Assembly (NCBI GenBank): GCA_018398585.1
Contig: JAGTTD010000003.1
Location: forward strand, 7,882,637-7,946,636
Length of the DNA: 64,000 bases
Source: Simmondsia chinensis
Taxonomy: Eukaryota; Streptophyta; Magnoliopsida; Caryophyllales; Simmondsiaceae
Reading direction: 5' to 3'
The notes below the pieces were generated by a model. The model made no database searches. It worked only from the letters and a program-made list of their open reading frames with translations, and was not told where the DNA came from. Shown piece by piece: positions 1 through 11,047 of this stretch. The position numbers were made by a program, and so were the translations under genes. Position 1 is the stretch's first letter. Every line of letters begins with the position of its first letter.

Positions 1-520
1 GCTATTGACGATCATCTTGATGGTTCATCCCTTCCACCCGTTGTTTCCGATCCAACCTACCGCTACTAGAGACAGGTTGAAAATCTTCTTATCTCTTAGA
101 TACTTGGTACTAACTCTTCTTATCTTGCTAGTGCTGTGTGTGGTGATGATGATGATTCAACTGTTGCATCTCTATGGAATTCCATCTCTAAGCTTTTTAC
201 TGATTTTGCCCAATCACGCCAATTGCAACATAAGCGTGAATTAACTAATATTAAGAGGAGCAATATTTCCATGTTAGCATTTCTCACGAAAATTAAGTCC
301 TTGGTTGATAATCTCTGATCTGTACATGTCTCTGTCTCAGATGTTGATATGGTTTTAGCTGTTGTGGATGGTTTCTCTGATGATAAATATTTTCATGCTG
401 CTTGTACCTCTATTACATCTAGAGCCCCTTTCCCATCTTTTATTGAGGCCAGGTCTATGTTAATGAATGAAGAATCTCTTCTTAAGAATGCTATCACAAG
501 TACCCCTGCCTTCTCCTGGC
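1..520 (+). pseudogene. copia gag relic (UBN2-type)
   Basis: Two frame segments read as copia gag: one with ISKLFTDFAQSRQLQ and a following block with SDVDMVLAVVDGF, matching the gag pattern in which a helix is followed by a 'SDxDLVxxxLxGL' block. A stop after SLVDNL and a frameshift near base 100 break it. The N-terminus is missing because of the window edge. Identification is by recognised family pattern, not by search. Confidence 0.7.
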
Positions 521-536
521 TATTGGGACCACCAAG

Positions 537-980
537 GTGGCCCAGCCGCCGCCAACAGGACAAGCCGTAAACCAATTGCAGCAGCAGCAGCGGGTGGCTG
601 CCTCGGAGCAGGCCGCTGCGCTTCCAGCTCATCAGACTTCACATGCGCCTGGTTATGGAAATCAGTTTGGTAATGGTCGTGGAAATGGTTGTGGTCGTGG
701 GGGCCGAGCTCGTGGTTATGGTAATTCATGGATGCAGAACACATGGGGTCAACATTACAGGGGGATGCCATGGCCCATGCCTCCTTTTTACATGCCAAAT
801 CTACCGCCTCATACTAGTTTTGCTCCTCAGGGTGGTAATGTACCTTCTTATCCACATTTTCATCCTGCAAATAATGCTTATACCACTAGCCATGGCTTTT
901 ACCCAGGTTTCAATACAAGTCAGTTTCCCCAACAGCCTTATTCCACCCCTATTCCTTTACTCCTCCTGGATCGTGGATAG
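537..980 (+). pseudogene. copia gag C-terminal Gly/Gln/Pro-rich linker
   Basis: The 147-codon open frame has a Gln-rich start, a GNGRGNGCGRGGRARGYGN stretch and a Pro/His/Tyr-rich tail. This is the low-complexity linker usually found between gag and protease in this group of copia elements. No CCHC zinc knuckle is visible here. The frame runs into the protease region only after a shift. Confidence 0.6.
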
Positions 981-1412
981 CAGGGCTTCATCTCACATGA
1001 CAAATAACCCAGTATCCTAACATCTCTATCTCCATATAATGGTTCTGACAAAATTTTAGTGGGTAATGGTGCATCTCTTCCTATTGCGGGCATTGGGTCA
1101 TGTTTTCTCTCTACTCCTACAGGTCGTTTTATTTTAAATAACGTACTATTCGTTCCCGGTCTCTCCAAAAATTTACTTTATGTCCGTCAATTTTGTTCTG
1201 ACAATAATTGTCTTCTTGAATTTGACTATTTTTGTTTCTCTGTCAAGGATCCTCAATCAAAGTCTACCGTCATCCACTGTGTCAGTCCGGGGCCTCTCTA
1301 TATAGTACCACTATCCTCATCCATCCATACATCATTTGTTGCGTCTCAAGTCTCCTCTTCTCTTTGGCACTGTTGCTTGGGTCATCCAGGAGAACTAGTT
1401 TATCTTCTTTAG
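955..1412 (+). pseudogene. copia protease and pre-integrase domain, active site altered
   Basis: The protease start reads WIVDSRASSHMTN; the family active site is DSGA, so the Gly codon has become AGG (bases 982-984). Further along, LSKNLLYVRQFCSDNNC and LWHCCLGHPGE match the copia protease C-terminus and GAG_pre-integrase region. The protease start and the later block lie in different frames, so a frameshift separates them. Confidence 0.75.
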
Positions 1413-2572
1413 TTAAGCAAAAATTTATTTCCTATTCTAGTTCTTCAGAGTCCAGTCTGTTTCATGCTTGCCAACTAGGTAAGCATAGTCGTTTATCTTT
1501 TCAAAAGTCTGTTACCAATACTACGCGTCCTTTTTATATTGTTCATTCTGATGTATGGACATCCCATGTTACCTGTTTCAGTGGTTTTAAGTATTATTTG
1601 TTGTTTTTGGATGATTATTCTCATTTTGTGTGGATATACCCTATATGTACCAAATCTGAAGTTTTTGACCTGTTCGTTCAGTTTTGCAATCTTGTATTGA
1701 ATCAATTTGGTGTGGAAATTAAACACTTTCAATGTGATAATGTTACTAAATATATCAACCGTGATTTTAATGATCTTTTTCTGCAAAGGGGCATTCTCAG
1801 TAGGGTCTCTTGCCCTCATATCTCCCAACAAAATGGGAAAGCCGAACGCATGTATCGTACTATTGGTAACGTGATGCGTTCCCTGTTGTTCCAAGCTTGT
1901 ATGCCGTTGGAATTTTGGGTCGAATCAGTTTCTGTTGTAGCACATATTATCAACCCCCTGCCATCCACTTCTATTAAGAAAAAAATTCCCTTTCAACATT
2001 TATATAAAAAGAAAGTTGATTATAGTCACCTTCGAGTTTTTGGTTGTGCATGCTATCCGAATTTGAGTGCAACTACATCCCACAAGCTAGCGCCGCGCTC
2101 CACTTTATGTGTTTTCCTGGGCTATCCACCGAGTCACAAGGGTTATAAATGTTTGGACCTTTCTACTAACAAAATCATTATTTCGAGGCATGCTGTTTTT
2201 AATGAAGGAGATTTCCCTTTTACACGTTTGGGAAATTTTTCTCAAACCACAATGAGCCGGCCTCACCAAGTCTTTTTCCCCCTGCTTATGACATCTCCGT
2301 TCGCCGATGCACTACCACCAATGCGGCCGGCAACCGCAATGCCCATCGCTGCACCAGCAGCGCCGCCCCTGCCACCACCCATCCCTACTGCGGTGGTTCC
2401 TCTAACGCCACCAGAGGTATTGGCGCCTCCTCCTGACCGGCCTCTGGTTCCTTCTGCTTCCTCTATACATCCCATGGTGACTCATGCTTGGGCTGGTATT
2501 GTTAAACCTCTTCTCAAACCTTCTATGGTTGCTCATAACTCGTTGCCCGAGGTACCGTTTTCTTATAAATAG
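1413..2572 (+). pseudogene. copia integrase (rve core) and Pro-rich hinge
   Basis: A long open stretch carries the integrase core. The DDE residues are visible as HSDVW (first Asp), FQCDNVTKY (second Asp) and QQNGKAERMYRT (Glu). The C-terminal part has RVFGCACYPN, FLGYPPSHKGYKC and the motif STNKIIISRHAVFNE, all standard for copia integrase. After about base 2240 it becomes Ala/Pro-rich, the usual hinge before RT, and ends at a TAG at 2570. Confidence 0.85.
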
Positions 2573-3574
2573 GCTCTCGCTAATGAAAATTGGAAGACAA
2601 CAATGCTCAACGAATTTAATGCCCTCATTTGCAATAAGACATGGGATCTTGTTCCTCCGCCCCCTCATGGTAACATTGTTGGTTCCAAGTGGGTTTTTCG
2701 CATAAAACAAACATCTACAGGTCAGGTCGAAAGGTATAAAGCTCGGTTAGTTGGTCAGGGGTTTACACAGAGGTATGGCATAGACTACGGTGAAACTTTT
2801 AGTCTTGTTGTTAAACCAGCTACTGTTCGTATGGTCTTAACTATTGCTACTTCTCGACACTGGCCTATTCATCAACTCGATGTTAAAAATACATTTCTTA
2901 ATGGCACACTTAATGAAGAGGTCTACATGAAGCAACCGTCGGGTTTCATAAGCTAACAATATCTGATCATGTCTGTAAGCTTAACAAGTCCCTTTTATGG
3001 TCTCAAGCAAGCTCCTCGTGCCTGGTACACTTGTTTGCTACCTTTTTACATAGGTTGGGCTTCCAAAGCTGTAAGTCTGATTCTTCTTTATTTGTCTTAC
3101 CTCGTGGACATGACATGGCTATATTGCTGGTATATGTTGATAATATAGTTCTCACTGCCTCTTCTCATGCGCTCCTTCATGATATACTTCATTATCTTCG
3201 ATCTGAGTTTGACATGACCGACTTGGGCCGCCTCAATTACTTTCTCGGCATCTCAGTATCTCACTTATCTACAGGGCTGTTATTGTCTCAATCTAAGTAT
3301 GCACATGATCTCCTTGATCGGACCAACATGCTCTCTTGCAAGCCTATTGCCACACCTACAGGTTCCAAGTCCAAGCTTTCTTTGGAGGACGATGACCCCA
3401 TGACTGATCCCACCTTATACAGGTCTATTGTTGTGCTCTTCAATATCACTTTTACTCGTCCTGACATTTCTTATGCAGTTCAGCAGGTTTGTCTATTTAT
3501 GCATACTCCACGCACGTCGCATCGGATGGCTGTTAAGGGCACTATTGATTATGGTTTGACTATCTCCCCAACTC
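2573..3574 (+). pseudogene. copia reverse transcriptase, second catalytic Asp lost
   Basis: Two frame segments (2603-2956 and 3031-3594) match copia [50 protein letters not shown], then LLVYVDNIVLTA. The catalytic box of the family is YVDD; here the second Asp codon is AAT (bases 3142-3144), giving YVDN. A frameshift lies near 2957-3030. The polymerase is therefore inactive by two independent faults. Confidence 0.85.
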
Positions 3575-4057
3575 GTGGCTTACTCGGATGCTGATTGGGC
3601 TGGATGCCCCAACACTCGTCGTTCTACGTCCGGTTTCTGTGTTTTTCTTGACGGGAACATTATCTCCTGGTCCTCCAAGCGACAGCCCATTGTCTCTCGT
3701 TCTAGTGCTGGGGTCGAGTATCGTGCAGTCTCTAACACCGTCTTCGAATGTTGCTGGCTTCGTTCTCTCCTTAGTGATCTCAATCTTCTTCTTCCACGGG
3801 CCACTTTAGTCTATTCTGACAATGTTTCTGCCATGTACTTGTGTGCCAACCCCGTCTAGCATATTCGCATGAAACATATCGAGATTGACATCCATTTTGT
3901 TCGCGGGCGTGTTCAAATGGGTCTTGTTCGAGTTCTTTATATTCCTTCCTCACAGCAGATTGCCGATATCTTCACAAAGAGTCTTCTGCACTCTCTTTTC
4001 TTGATTTTTAAGTCCAACCTTCGAATTCGGCTACTTCCTGCTTTGGTTGAGGGGAAA
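3575..4057 (+). pseudogene. copia RNase H domain and polypurine tract
   Basis: The sequence AYSDADWAGCPNTRRSTSGF is followed by SSKRQPIVSRSSAGVEYR and a C-terminal block with HIEIDIHFVRGRVQ and QQIADIFTKSL; this is the complete order of copia RNase H. A stop at 3857-3859 interrupts it. It ends at a TAG just inside the LTR and is followed by a polypurine tract, gaggggaaa, directly before the TGTTAG LTR start. Confidence 0.85.
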
Positions 4058-4410
4058 TGTTAGACTATATTGTATAGGCCTTATTATTGTATGTTGCTGT
4101 GCCCAATGGGCCTTTCTTGTATATGATATAAGCCCATTTGTAAATCTATAAATATATGAGAGGGCCACTGAATTATGTGTGCTTCTCATTCTTTCAGTGT
4201 CTGTTGACACATAGATTTCAATTGTGTCTTGACACACTGTTTACAAAAAGCAATAGTAGCTTGAAAAATAGGTTGTGTGTCCACACACAGGGGCTCATTA
4301 TTTGGCATAGTTTGTTTGTCCTTTGGGAAGCATTTTTGTCAAAATTGGGAAGAGATGTATCTCTTCCAAAGGACACTTGATTCTTGTATATATTCTTCTC
4401 TATTGTTCAG
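4058..4410 (+). repeat. copia no. 1 3' LTR (right end uncertain)
   Basis: The LTR start TGTTAGAC follows directly on a purine tract (4049-4057). It contains a TATA-like ctataaatatatg near 4147. The right end is guessed at a CA near 4406 because no partner LTR is in the window; a shorter end near 4196 is also possible. Confidence 0.55.
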
Positions 4411-4428
4411 ATTTTATGACCTGGTTTT

Positions 4429-4785
4429 TTTTTTTTCCCCCATAAATTGAGACACAGTCGTTACACAAGCACACCATTCACTAGGCGAGGCCTGAGTCCA
4501 ACCGTAACAAGACGGGGACCAAAAACAAACAACACAAAATAAAAGGACAGACCAACAGGAAAAGACGCTTGCCCCAAACACGACAAGGCAAACATCGAAA
4601 GCAAGACCAGACAAGACACAGGGAGACAGGACAAAGCAATGAGCTAGAACAACTCTGACAGAGACCTCAGCTGAAGATGAAACAGAATATCAGCATTTGA
4701 ACCGAGAGCAGGACTGAAGTTGCCAAATTGCCTCGACAAAAAAACCCATCCACATCCTTTAGCAAGTATGTTTGCCACTATAGGT
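4429..4785 (-). mobile_element. possible 3' end of a non-LTR retroelement
   Basis: A run of T (read on the minus strand as a poly-A tail) at 4428-4437 is followed by about 340 bases of unusual composition with no long reading frame. Its minus-strand end, aatttatggg followed by poly-A, looks like the 3' UTR of a plant L1-type LINE. No reverse transcriptase motif or target duplication was found, so this is inference. Confidence 0.3.
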
Positions 4786-5374
4786 GGGTCGAAACCATAT
4801 GTGGGTTTTTAAATCATCTTCTTGTTTTTAAATTTCATAAATTCATTCTCCCTACATACGCCTTCACTTTGTAAGTAACGTTTCATAGTATATATCCCTA
4901 AGACTATTTCATAAGGATGAGGTAAGCCTTAAGGATAGTGATTCATAACTTGTTTTGAAGGCTTTATTACCCTCTTAAATATAATATCCCCCATATATCG
5001 TTAGCATATTTATAAATTGGTGAGCCGACATATAATCAAAAGTCACCCATATAGCTAAACGGGTAACCACATGTTACCTAATTGTTTATTATGTTGAGTT
5101 AAGGTTAGGGGCTCCTAGTCTGTTTAATAAATATTCATGTAGTCTTCTCGTTAGAACCCCTCATATGACATGGATACAAACACTATATGACACGACATAT
5201 ATGGCAATCCTAACCAAAACTAATATACAAAAGAAGGGAGCTGTGTATTGTAGCAGCCATGGGAGTTATGTTTGATTGGTGTGCAGTCATGAAGGTGGAT
5301 CATGTCACTAGACCTCCTCATTCAAGATCTGAAGCGCCTCGCATATGAATAGACTAAGCATGGACCCGTCGCTG
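4786..5374. other. non-coding stretch, nothing recognised
   Basis: AT-rich single-copy-looking DNA with short frames only. I saw no domain, tRNA or repeat boundary in it. Confidence 0.5.
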
Positions 5375-6061
5375 CTGACACGGAGTGTAATGAAAATTGA
5401 CTATAATTTATTTAGTTAAACTTAATTAAGTCTAATTTAATTAGTCTATTAGCTTAATTCCTAGAAGTGCGTTAAATTTATTTTAGAATATTACTATATG
5501 TTAGTATATATCTCCTGACGTAGTAACGAAGGGGGTAAAACTAATATGTTACCAATTATTGCTAGATCAAAAACCCCACTATGGTAATTGATAGGTTGTT
5601 GATCCCGGCAAGGTTAAAAATCCCACAACAGCTAGCCAAATTCACCAGATTGGTAGGCTAAGCCAAGGATGCAAATAACCAAATCCACCATCTTGGTAGA
5701 CTAATCCAAGGATACATAGTAACTAAAAACGAGAGAAAACTCTCAACCCTTTTATTAAATTTTTTTGAATCATTCAATAAAAGAAGTAAAAGTGAGCCTC
5801 TATATATAGAGGGCAAGAGATATAGCAAATTACTTAAACAACCTTAGAGCAATACTAAGAATAGAAGGGTATAAGAGTCATTTTATTAAAATCTTAATGT
5901 GCTTAAATAAAATTGAGAGATACTCAAATATATGGTAATATTCTAAAATAAATGTAAAACACTTCTAGAAATTAAGCTAATAAAGGCCAGACTAATTAAA
6001 TTAGACTTAATTAAGTTTAACTAATTGAATTCTAGTCAATCCTCATGACACTTCGTGTCAG
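5375..6061. mobile_element. foldback / long-TIR non-autonomous DNA element
   Basis: The left arm (about 5375-5497) starts ctgacacggagtgt, and its reverse complement ends the element at 5937-6061 (acacttcgtgtcag). The arms share about 120 bases, including the palindrome-like ttaattaagtctaatttaatta. The 440-base core holds ctctatatatagagg (about 5797) and a minisatellite-like pair, ttggtaggctaagccaagga and ttggtagactaatccaagga. No transposase is present. Long arms suggest a Mutator-like or foldback origin, but no target-site duplication was identified. Confidence 0.6.
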
Positions 6062-6163
6062 TTGCATAACATTTAGCATTGATGCATGCCAATCCTTTTA
6101 CGGTGAAGTTTGTGTTTTTGTATGTTGTAATTTAACGTTTTTGTATGTTGTATTTTGTTAAAT

Positions 6164-6499
6164 TAAAATAATCCAAAATCGAACATAACAAAAACAAATG
6201 TGGAGAAAATATTCTTTTTATTGAATGAATTTGAATCAAACTTACAAGCCTTCTTATGGGCAAAGAAAGATATTAGCAAGATAATTACATGTATCCTATC
6301 ACTAATTGCAAATCAAAAAGATCTAATTGCTAAAGGCCATAATGGCCGGTTACAAGGAGGAAATCAAGGGAAAGAGATAATTACAAAGATGCCCTAGAAT
6401 ATTCTATGATGCTCAAGTCTAGTTAATTACCTAGTAAAATACATGATGAAATACATAAATACATTTACTAAAATACAAATAGTATGAGAGTATTCAACA
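6164..6499 (-). repeat. copia no. 2 3' LTR
   Basis: On the minus strand it starts TGTTGAATACTCTC, directly after the purine tract AAGGGGGAG at 6500-6508. It shares the long stretch from aaaataatcca to gagagtattcaa with 15400-15752. The inner end lacks a clean CA terminus. Confidence 0.85.
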
Positions 6500-7184
6500 C
6501 TCCCCCTTAGTTGGAGCATGAAAATTAACGATGGCCAACTTGAGAAGAAGAGTTTCAAAACTCATACTACACAAAGCTTTCGTGAAGACATTCGCTATTT
6601 GACTGGTAGAGCGAACAAATGAAGTAACAATTTCTTTGGCCAAAAGCTTCTCCCAGACAAAGTGGCAATCTAGCTCAATGTGTTTCGTGCTTTCATGGAA
6701 AATAGGATTAGACACATTGTGTAGAGCTGCTTGGGTATCACAGAACTTGGTTATCATAAAAATAAATAGTAGGATTGTTAATGGGAGCAATAAGATCAAT
6801 AAGTAAATGCCGTAACCATAAAATCTCATTAGTCATTGTAGCCATCGACCGATATTCGGCTTCAGCCGAAGAACGTGACACCATACTTTGCTTCTTTGAG
6901 CACCATGAGATAGGCGCCCCACCCAAGAAGACAACATACCCTGTTGTAGAACGTCTGGTTGTAGGACGACCAGCCTAATCTGCATCGCAATACCCTTGTA
7001 GTTGGAGATCACTTTTAGAAGGCAAGAACATGCCTTTCCCTGGTGTCTCTTTGAGATCGCATAAAACTCTAAGGATTGCTTCTAGATGAGGACAACAGGG
7101 ATCATGCATAAATTGACTCAAAACCCGAATAGCATAACAAATATCCGGACGAAAAATGGTGAGACACAACAAACGCCCAACCAA
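6500..7184 (-). pseudogene. copia no. 2 RNase H
   Basis: Minus-strand segments read FRPDICYAIRVLSQFMHDP, then [25 protein letters not shown] and a C-terminal block with [13 protein letters not shown] and [10 protein letters not shown]. All are copia RNase H landmarks in the right order. They sit in at least three frames (6494-6829, 6738-6926, 6975-7184), so frameshifts are present. The protein would end within a few codons of the polypurine tract. Confidence 0.85.
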
Positions 7185-8040
7185 CTGCCTATATCGACCG
7201 ACATAGAAACTGGATCACCAACCTTATCAACTAACCCATGATTTTGGACAATCGGAGTCGAAATCGATTTGGCTCCTAATAATTCTGCTTCACTAAGAAT
7301 GTCTAAAAAAAATACTTTCTTTGACTTAACATGATCCTTATAGGGGAATTTCCAAAAAAGTACTTAATAGGAGCCAAGTCTTTAATCTCAAAAGAATCAT
7401 TTAGCATAGTCTTGACTCTTAATGTGTTTTCCATATTGTTACCGTAATTATGACATCGTCTACATATATTAACACAGCGGTGAAAGTATTTTCTCGGAAA
7501 AATGTGAAAAGAGAATAATCTGATTTTGATTGCTTGAAGCCGATCCCAATTAATGTGGAAGTGAATTTTTCATTCCAAGTAAGAGAAGCCTGTTTTAGAC
7601 CACAAAGCAATTTACGGAGGTGACACACTTGCCCTTCATGTTTACATTCAAAACCTAAAGGGAGTTTCGTATAAACTTCTTCATTTAAATCCCCATGAAG
7701 AAATGCATTATTAACATTTAGTTGGTGAATACTCCAATTACGTGCTGAAATGACCGCTAAAACATAATGAACAGTTACTAACTTAGCAACCGGAGCAAAG
7801 GTATCATATGAAAATCTATGCCTTCCACTTGAGTTATCCCTTTAGCAACCAAACATGCCTTGTACTGCTTTATCGAACCATCCGACTTATACTTCGCTTT
7901 ATACACCCACTTTGAGTCAAATGCCCTTTTTCCTTGGGTAAATTCTCTGAAGTCCAGGTGTGATTTTGCTCTAAAGCCAGTATCTCCTTCTCCATCGCAT
8001 TTCTTCAATGCTTGAACTATATGGCCTGTTGAAAAGTTTT
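7185..8040 (-). pseudogene. copia no. 2 reverse transcriptase
   Basis: Recognisable blocks on the minus strand are [34 protein letters not shown], then [19 protein letters not shown] and [11 protein letters not shown]. The YVDD catalytic box is intact here, unlike in copia no. 1. The central part is broken by frame changes between 7628 and 7778. Confidence 0.85.
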
Positions 8041-8052
8041 TGGCTCATCACT

Positions 8053-8146
8053 AGAATTGACGGCGTTTAAAAGAGCAACGTGAGCATTAGAAAATTGTTA
8101 GAATTGACGGCGTTTAAAAGAGCAACGTGAGCATTAGAAAATTGTT
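8053..8146. repeat. 47-base perfect tandem duplication
   Basis: The unit agaattgacggcgtttaaaa... occurs at 8053-8099 and again, back to back, at 8100-8146. It lies inside the hinge between integrase and RT of copia no. 2 and adds about 16 codons to it. It looks like a recent slippage or repair duplication. Confidence 0.85.
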
Positions 8147-8885
8147 CATTAGATACAAAATTTGAGACAGGATACACTATACCCAAATTGGCCGATGGAG
8201 TGGTAGTAAGATTATGGGCTATAAAAGATGAAATGTCACAAATATAATCTTGATACTTCACCGAAACGGATCGTATGCGACCACTTCTTCTAGTAACAAC
8301 ATCAAGACAAGGCCCAAGATTATCTTCCAATTTTGGCGTCGGATGGTGGCTATCAGAGCCACCAGTAGTACTGCCAACCAACCTAATGTCGGCCGGCTCA
8401 GCGTCGTCATGCGTGGTCAGTGCAGACCTGGCCACCAGGTCCTGTGCAGCAGCCCGCTGCGCAGGCTGCTACATAGGGACCGGTTCAACGAGAACCGATT
8501 CCACTTCACAAAATGGATCATTTCGTACAATATCCATGGAATTCTATCTAGATGAATTATTATCAACAATAAACTAAGGATTACCAGATTTAAAAGGAAA
8601 AATGTATTTATAGAAACGAACATTTCTTGAAACAACAACCTTGTTATCCTCAATACTATAAATCTTGTACCCCTTTTTGCCACGTGGGTACCCAACAAAA
8701 ATTCCCAGAGTAGCATGACTCTCAAGCTTATCACAAGATTTATTATGAAAATAACATCGACATTCAAAAACCCATAAACGATCATAAGAAGGCAAATTTC
8801 TAATCAAAACCTTATAAAGACTTGTAATTTTAAGTAAAACAAAAGGCATAATGTTAATAAGGTAGGGGGATGTCAAGACGCACTC
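8067..8885 (-). pseudogene. copia no. 2 integrase C-terminal part and hinge
   Basis: Reading leftward, the minus strand gives ECVLTSPYLINIMP, a cysteine-rich WVFECRCYFHNK, FVGYPRGKKGYKIYSIEDNK and VVVSRNVRFYK: the copia integrase C-terminal signature. It is followed by a hinge with RRSGRIRSVSVKYQDYICD before RT. The right edge is the insertion site of the nested element; CACTC at 8881-8885 is the target duplication. Confidence 0.85.
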
Positions 8886-9641
8886 TGTCACGATCCTTGG
8901 TTCGTGACCTTGCCTTATCACGTTCCTAAGTTCGTGATCTCGAGTTAATGGCTCGAGATATGAATTTGTAGTGAGAATTGATAGAGTTTAAGAGAGTATG
9001 GGATGAGAAAGAAGGTGAATTTAAACTTAGATGAGAAAAGAAGTAGAGTTAGATGACAGAAAGAATAGAGAGTATGAGATGAGAGAGAATTAAGAGTTGA
9101 ACTCTTGAATTTCATTCATATTTTCATTGATGATCATTACAAGTATTTGCTCTTCTATTTATAGAATTCTAACAATTAATTCTAGAAATTTCCTAAGCGA
9201 ATACAATCTGAATTTTTCAAATAAAATGGCAGGAAATAACCAACAATTCAAATAATGAAGGGAAAAAGGGATTATTCAAATATTGGCGGGAAATATAATG
9301 GCGGGAAACTATTTGAATTCAAATAAGAGCGGGAAAGGTAGTTGGGAAGATTTTAGAACCGGGCCCCACTTTAGGTGTGTTTTTGGGCTGCCGTGGCTAC
9401 CGGGTACCGGTTCCACTGGCTGGAGGATTTGACCTTGACACCTGCTAGGCGCGTCGCTGCCTCGACCTTGGCACGAGCCTGACCTTGTTATGACATGCTT
9501 TGGCCGGTCCTGACTTTGTCTAGCTGCGAACTGGACTTGAACCCGGCTGTGAGCATTTGACACCCGACCCTGACACCCGAACCTCTCTCCTTGGTGGTCT
9601 TGGTTGCTGCATAGGACTTTGTCACGGCTAGGGTCGTGTCA
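8886..9641 (-). repeat. LTR A (3' LTR) of the tandem array
   Basis: Plus-strand ends are TGTCACGATCC and GGGTCGTGTCA. It has a TATA-like box (ctataaatag on the minus strand, near 9158-9170). It is near-identical to LTRs B and C, with scattered single-base and small indel differences. Confidence 0.92.
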
Positions 9642-9660
9642 ATCCCTTCCCCTTCAGTTT
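9642..9660 (-). promoter_or_regulatory. polypurine tract of the array
   Basis: On the minus strand the sequence is a purine run (CTGAAGGGGAAGGGAT) ending at the LTR start TGACACGACC. The same tract stands beside LTR B at 11803. It sets element orientation. Confidence 0.8.
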
Positions 9661-9841
9661 TTCCTTGTCCTCAAGGACGTTATTAACTTTCCAGCTATTA
9701 CAATATACTTTCCTAGTACATATACTACTAGCATCTTTTACTAAGTACTTAGATATATATATATATTTTTTTCCCTTTATTTATTACATCATATTAACCA
9801 CTAAGTACTTAAGTACACAAAAAGTTCTACCCGATCCCTTT

Positions 9842-10549
9842 TCATGAGGTCAAGTCAGGACAAGGTAGGTTTAGATGAGCTTCGTTTTCAATGCCAATTC
9901 CAGTCCGAAGAAAGTGCTCCCATACTCGGGCCTTGACATTGGCATTGACAATGTAACCTTGTAGCCTTTCCTGCTGCGCTGATTCTTCCTGTTGGACAAG
10001 AGCACGGTTGCGCTGGTCATTAGGCTCGGGTTTGGACAACACTTCGTCTATTGTCATGGTTGAGCTTAGGTTCGGTTGAAGGTTGTCGTTCACTTGATGC
10101 ATCTCCTCATCTAAGCGCGCGAGGATGCCCACATCAACATCCTTTCTGTGTGTCTTTTCCACGGCGATTATGTCAATGTCAAGGCTATTCTCATGTTCCG
10201 GGCAATTTGGTTCATACAAACTCTTGACATTTTTCTTGGCTTCGAGTTGCCTTGTCCTCACAGGTTCCAGTGGTGCTATTTCGGGTTCTAACTCCGGCCT
10301 TTTCTCCATTCTTCGAATTGCTTGCTGTAACTCCTTTATGGCTTCTGCCACAATGTCTGCTGAAGCTTTAACCTCTGTCACTCTCGACTCCAATCTTGGG
10401 CAAAAGGATCTAAGGTTTTCGTTGATGCGGTGCTGCTCCTCCCTATCGTTTGCTCGGTCTTGTTGCCATGTGCGAGACATGACGTCAAGGCGTTTTTCAA
10501 TGACTGCAATTCTCTCTTGAGTTGCATTGGACTCTTCGGATGAGGTCAT
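9842..10549 (-). CDS. coiled-coil protein of a non-autonomous LTR element, copy 1 (235 aa)
   Basis: The single uninterrupted reading frame of this internal region starts at ATG 10549, about 500 bases after the primer site. Residues 10-100 are rich in Glu, Gln, Arg and Leu with heptad-like spacing (ERIAVIEKRLDVMSRTWQQD, EAIKELQQAIRRMEKR), suggesting a coiled coil. The second half is acidic and polar with no recognised domain, no zinc knuckle and no catalytic motif. A near-identical frame is kept in copy 2 (11983-12705). It may be a gag-derived structural protein, but I cannot show that. It ends at a TGA five codons before the end of copy 2. Confidence 0.6.
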   Translation of the reverse strand: MTSSEESNATQERIAVIEKRLDVMSRTWQQDRANDREEQHRINENLRSFCPRLESRVTEVKASADIVAEAIKELQQAIRRMEKRPELEPEIAPLEPVRTRQLEAKKNVKSLYEPNCPEHENSLDIDIIAVEKTHRKDVDVGILARLDEEMHQVNDNLQPNLSSTMTIDEVLSKPEPNDQRNRALVQQEESAQQERLQGYIVNANVKARVWEHFLRTGIGIENEAHLNLPCPDLTS

Positions 10550-10597
10550 TGCATTATGAACCTAGTTGATCACAACTTGCTTCAACACAATCTTTCA

Positions 10598-10626
<29 letters not shown>
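10598..10626. repeat. poly-C tract of 29 bases
   Basis: It lies in the leader between primer site and ORF of copy 1. The matching tract in copy 2 (12754-12766) has 13 C, so tract length changed after duplication. Confidence 0.95.
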
Positions 10627-10632
<6 letters not shown>

Positions 10633-10670
10633 TTTAAATCAGATCAGATCTGAATTCGAACCAGGTGAGC

Positions 10671-10671
10671 A

Positions 10672-10706
<35 letters not shown>
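10671..10706. repeat. (AT)n microsatellite
   Basis: An alternating AT run with one G interruption lies in the array leader. The counterpart in copy 2 lies at about 12810-12830 and is followed by T instead. Confidence 0.85.
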
Positions 10707-11047
10707 TCCAGTAGTGGAACCTTGATCTGTACATCAATTGATTTCACGCCGATTGGATCGAGCGGAGTTGATTTCAGACCTAGCTCCAACTGAATTGACT
10801 CAATCGCTGTGTCCTTCGGGAGGATCCTTGGGTTGACAGTGCCGGATCACTGGTTCCTTATCTACGCAGCACCTCAACAGCACTGATTCGATTCTGTTGA
10901 ACCTGATCGGTTCTGAATTTTTTTTTATTTTTTTTTATTTTTTTGTTGGTGATGAGATCCTTGATCTCCAGATGAATGAAATGAGTGCAGCGGAATGTTT
11001 TTTTTTTTGATAACGAGCCTCCGATCGAAGATGGCTCTGATACCACT

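Larger units (their letters stand above)
1..4410 (+). mobile_element. Ty1/copia retrotransposon no. 1, 5' end outside window, decayed
   Basis: The fragments run in the order gag, Gly-rich linker, protease, pre-integrase, integrase, reverse transcriptase, RNase H, polypurine tract and 3' LTR, which is the Ty1/copia order (integrase before RT). The coding frame changes several times and carries stops, so the polyprotein cannot be made. The 5' LTR lies left of base 1, so no LTR comparison or target-site duplication is available. It is a dead copy, described here only by its recognisable blocks. Confidence 0.9.

Noticed and set aside
9309..9563. 84-codon open frame in LTR A, also open in LTR C (13592-13846)
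   Set aside because: It lies wholly inside LTR sequence near the transcription start region; sister LTRs are near-identical, so shared openness is not evidence of coding. No domain recognised.
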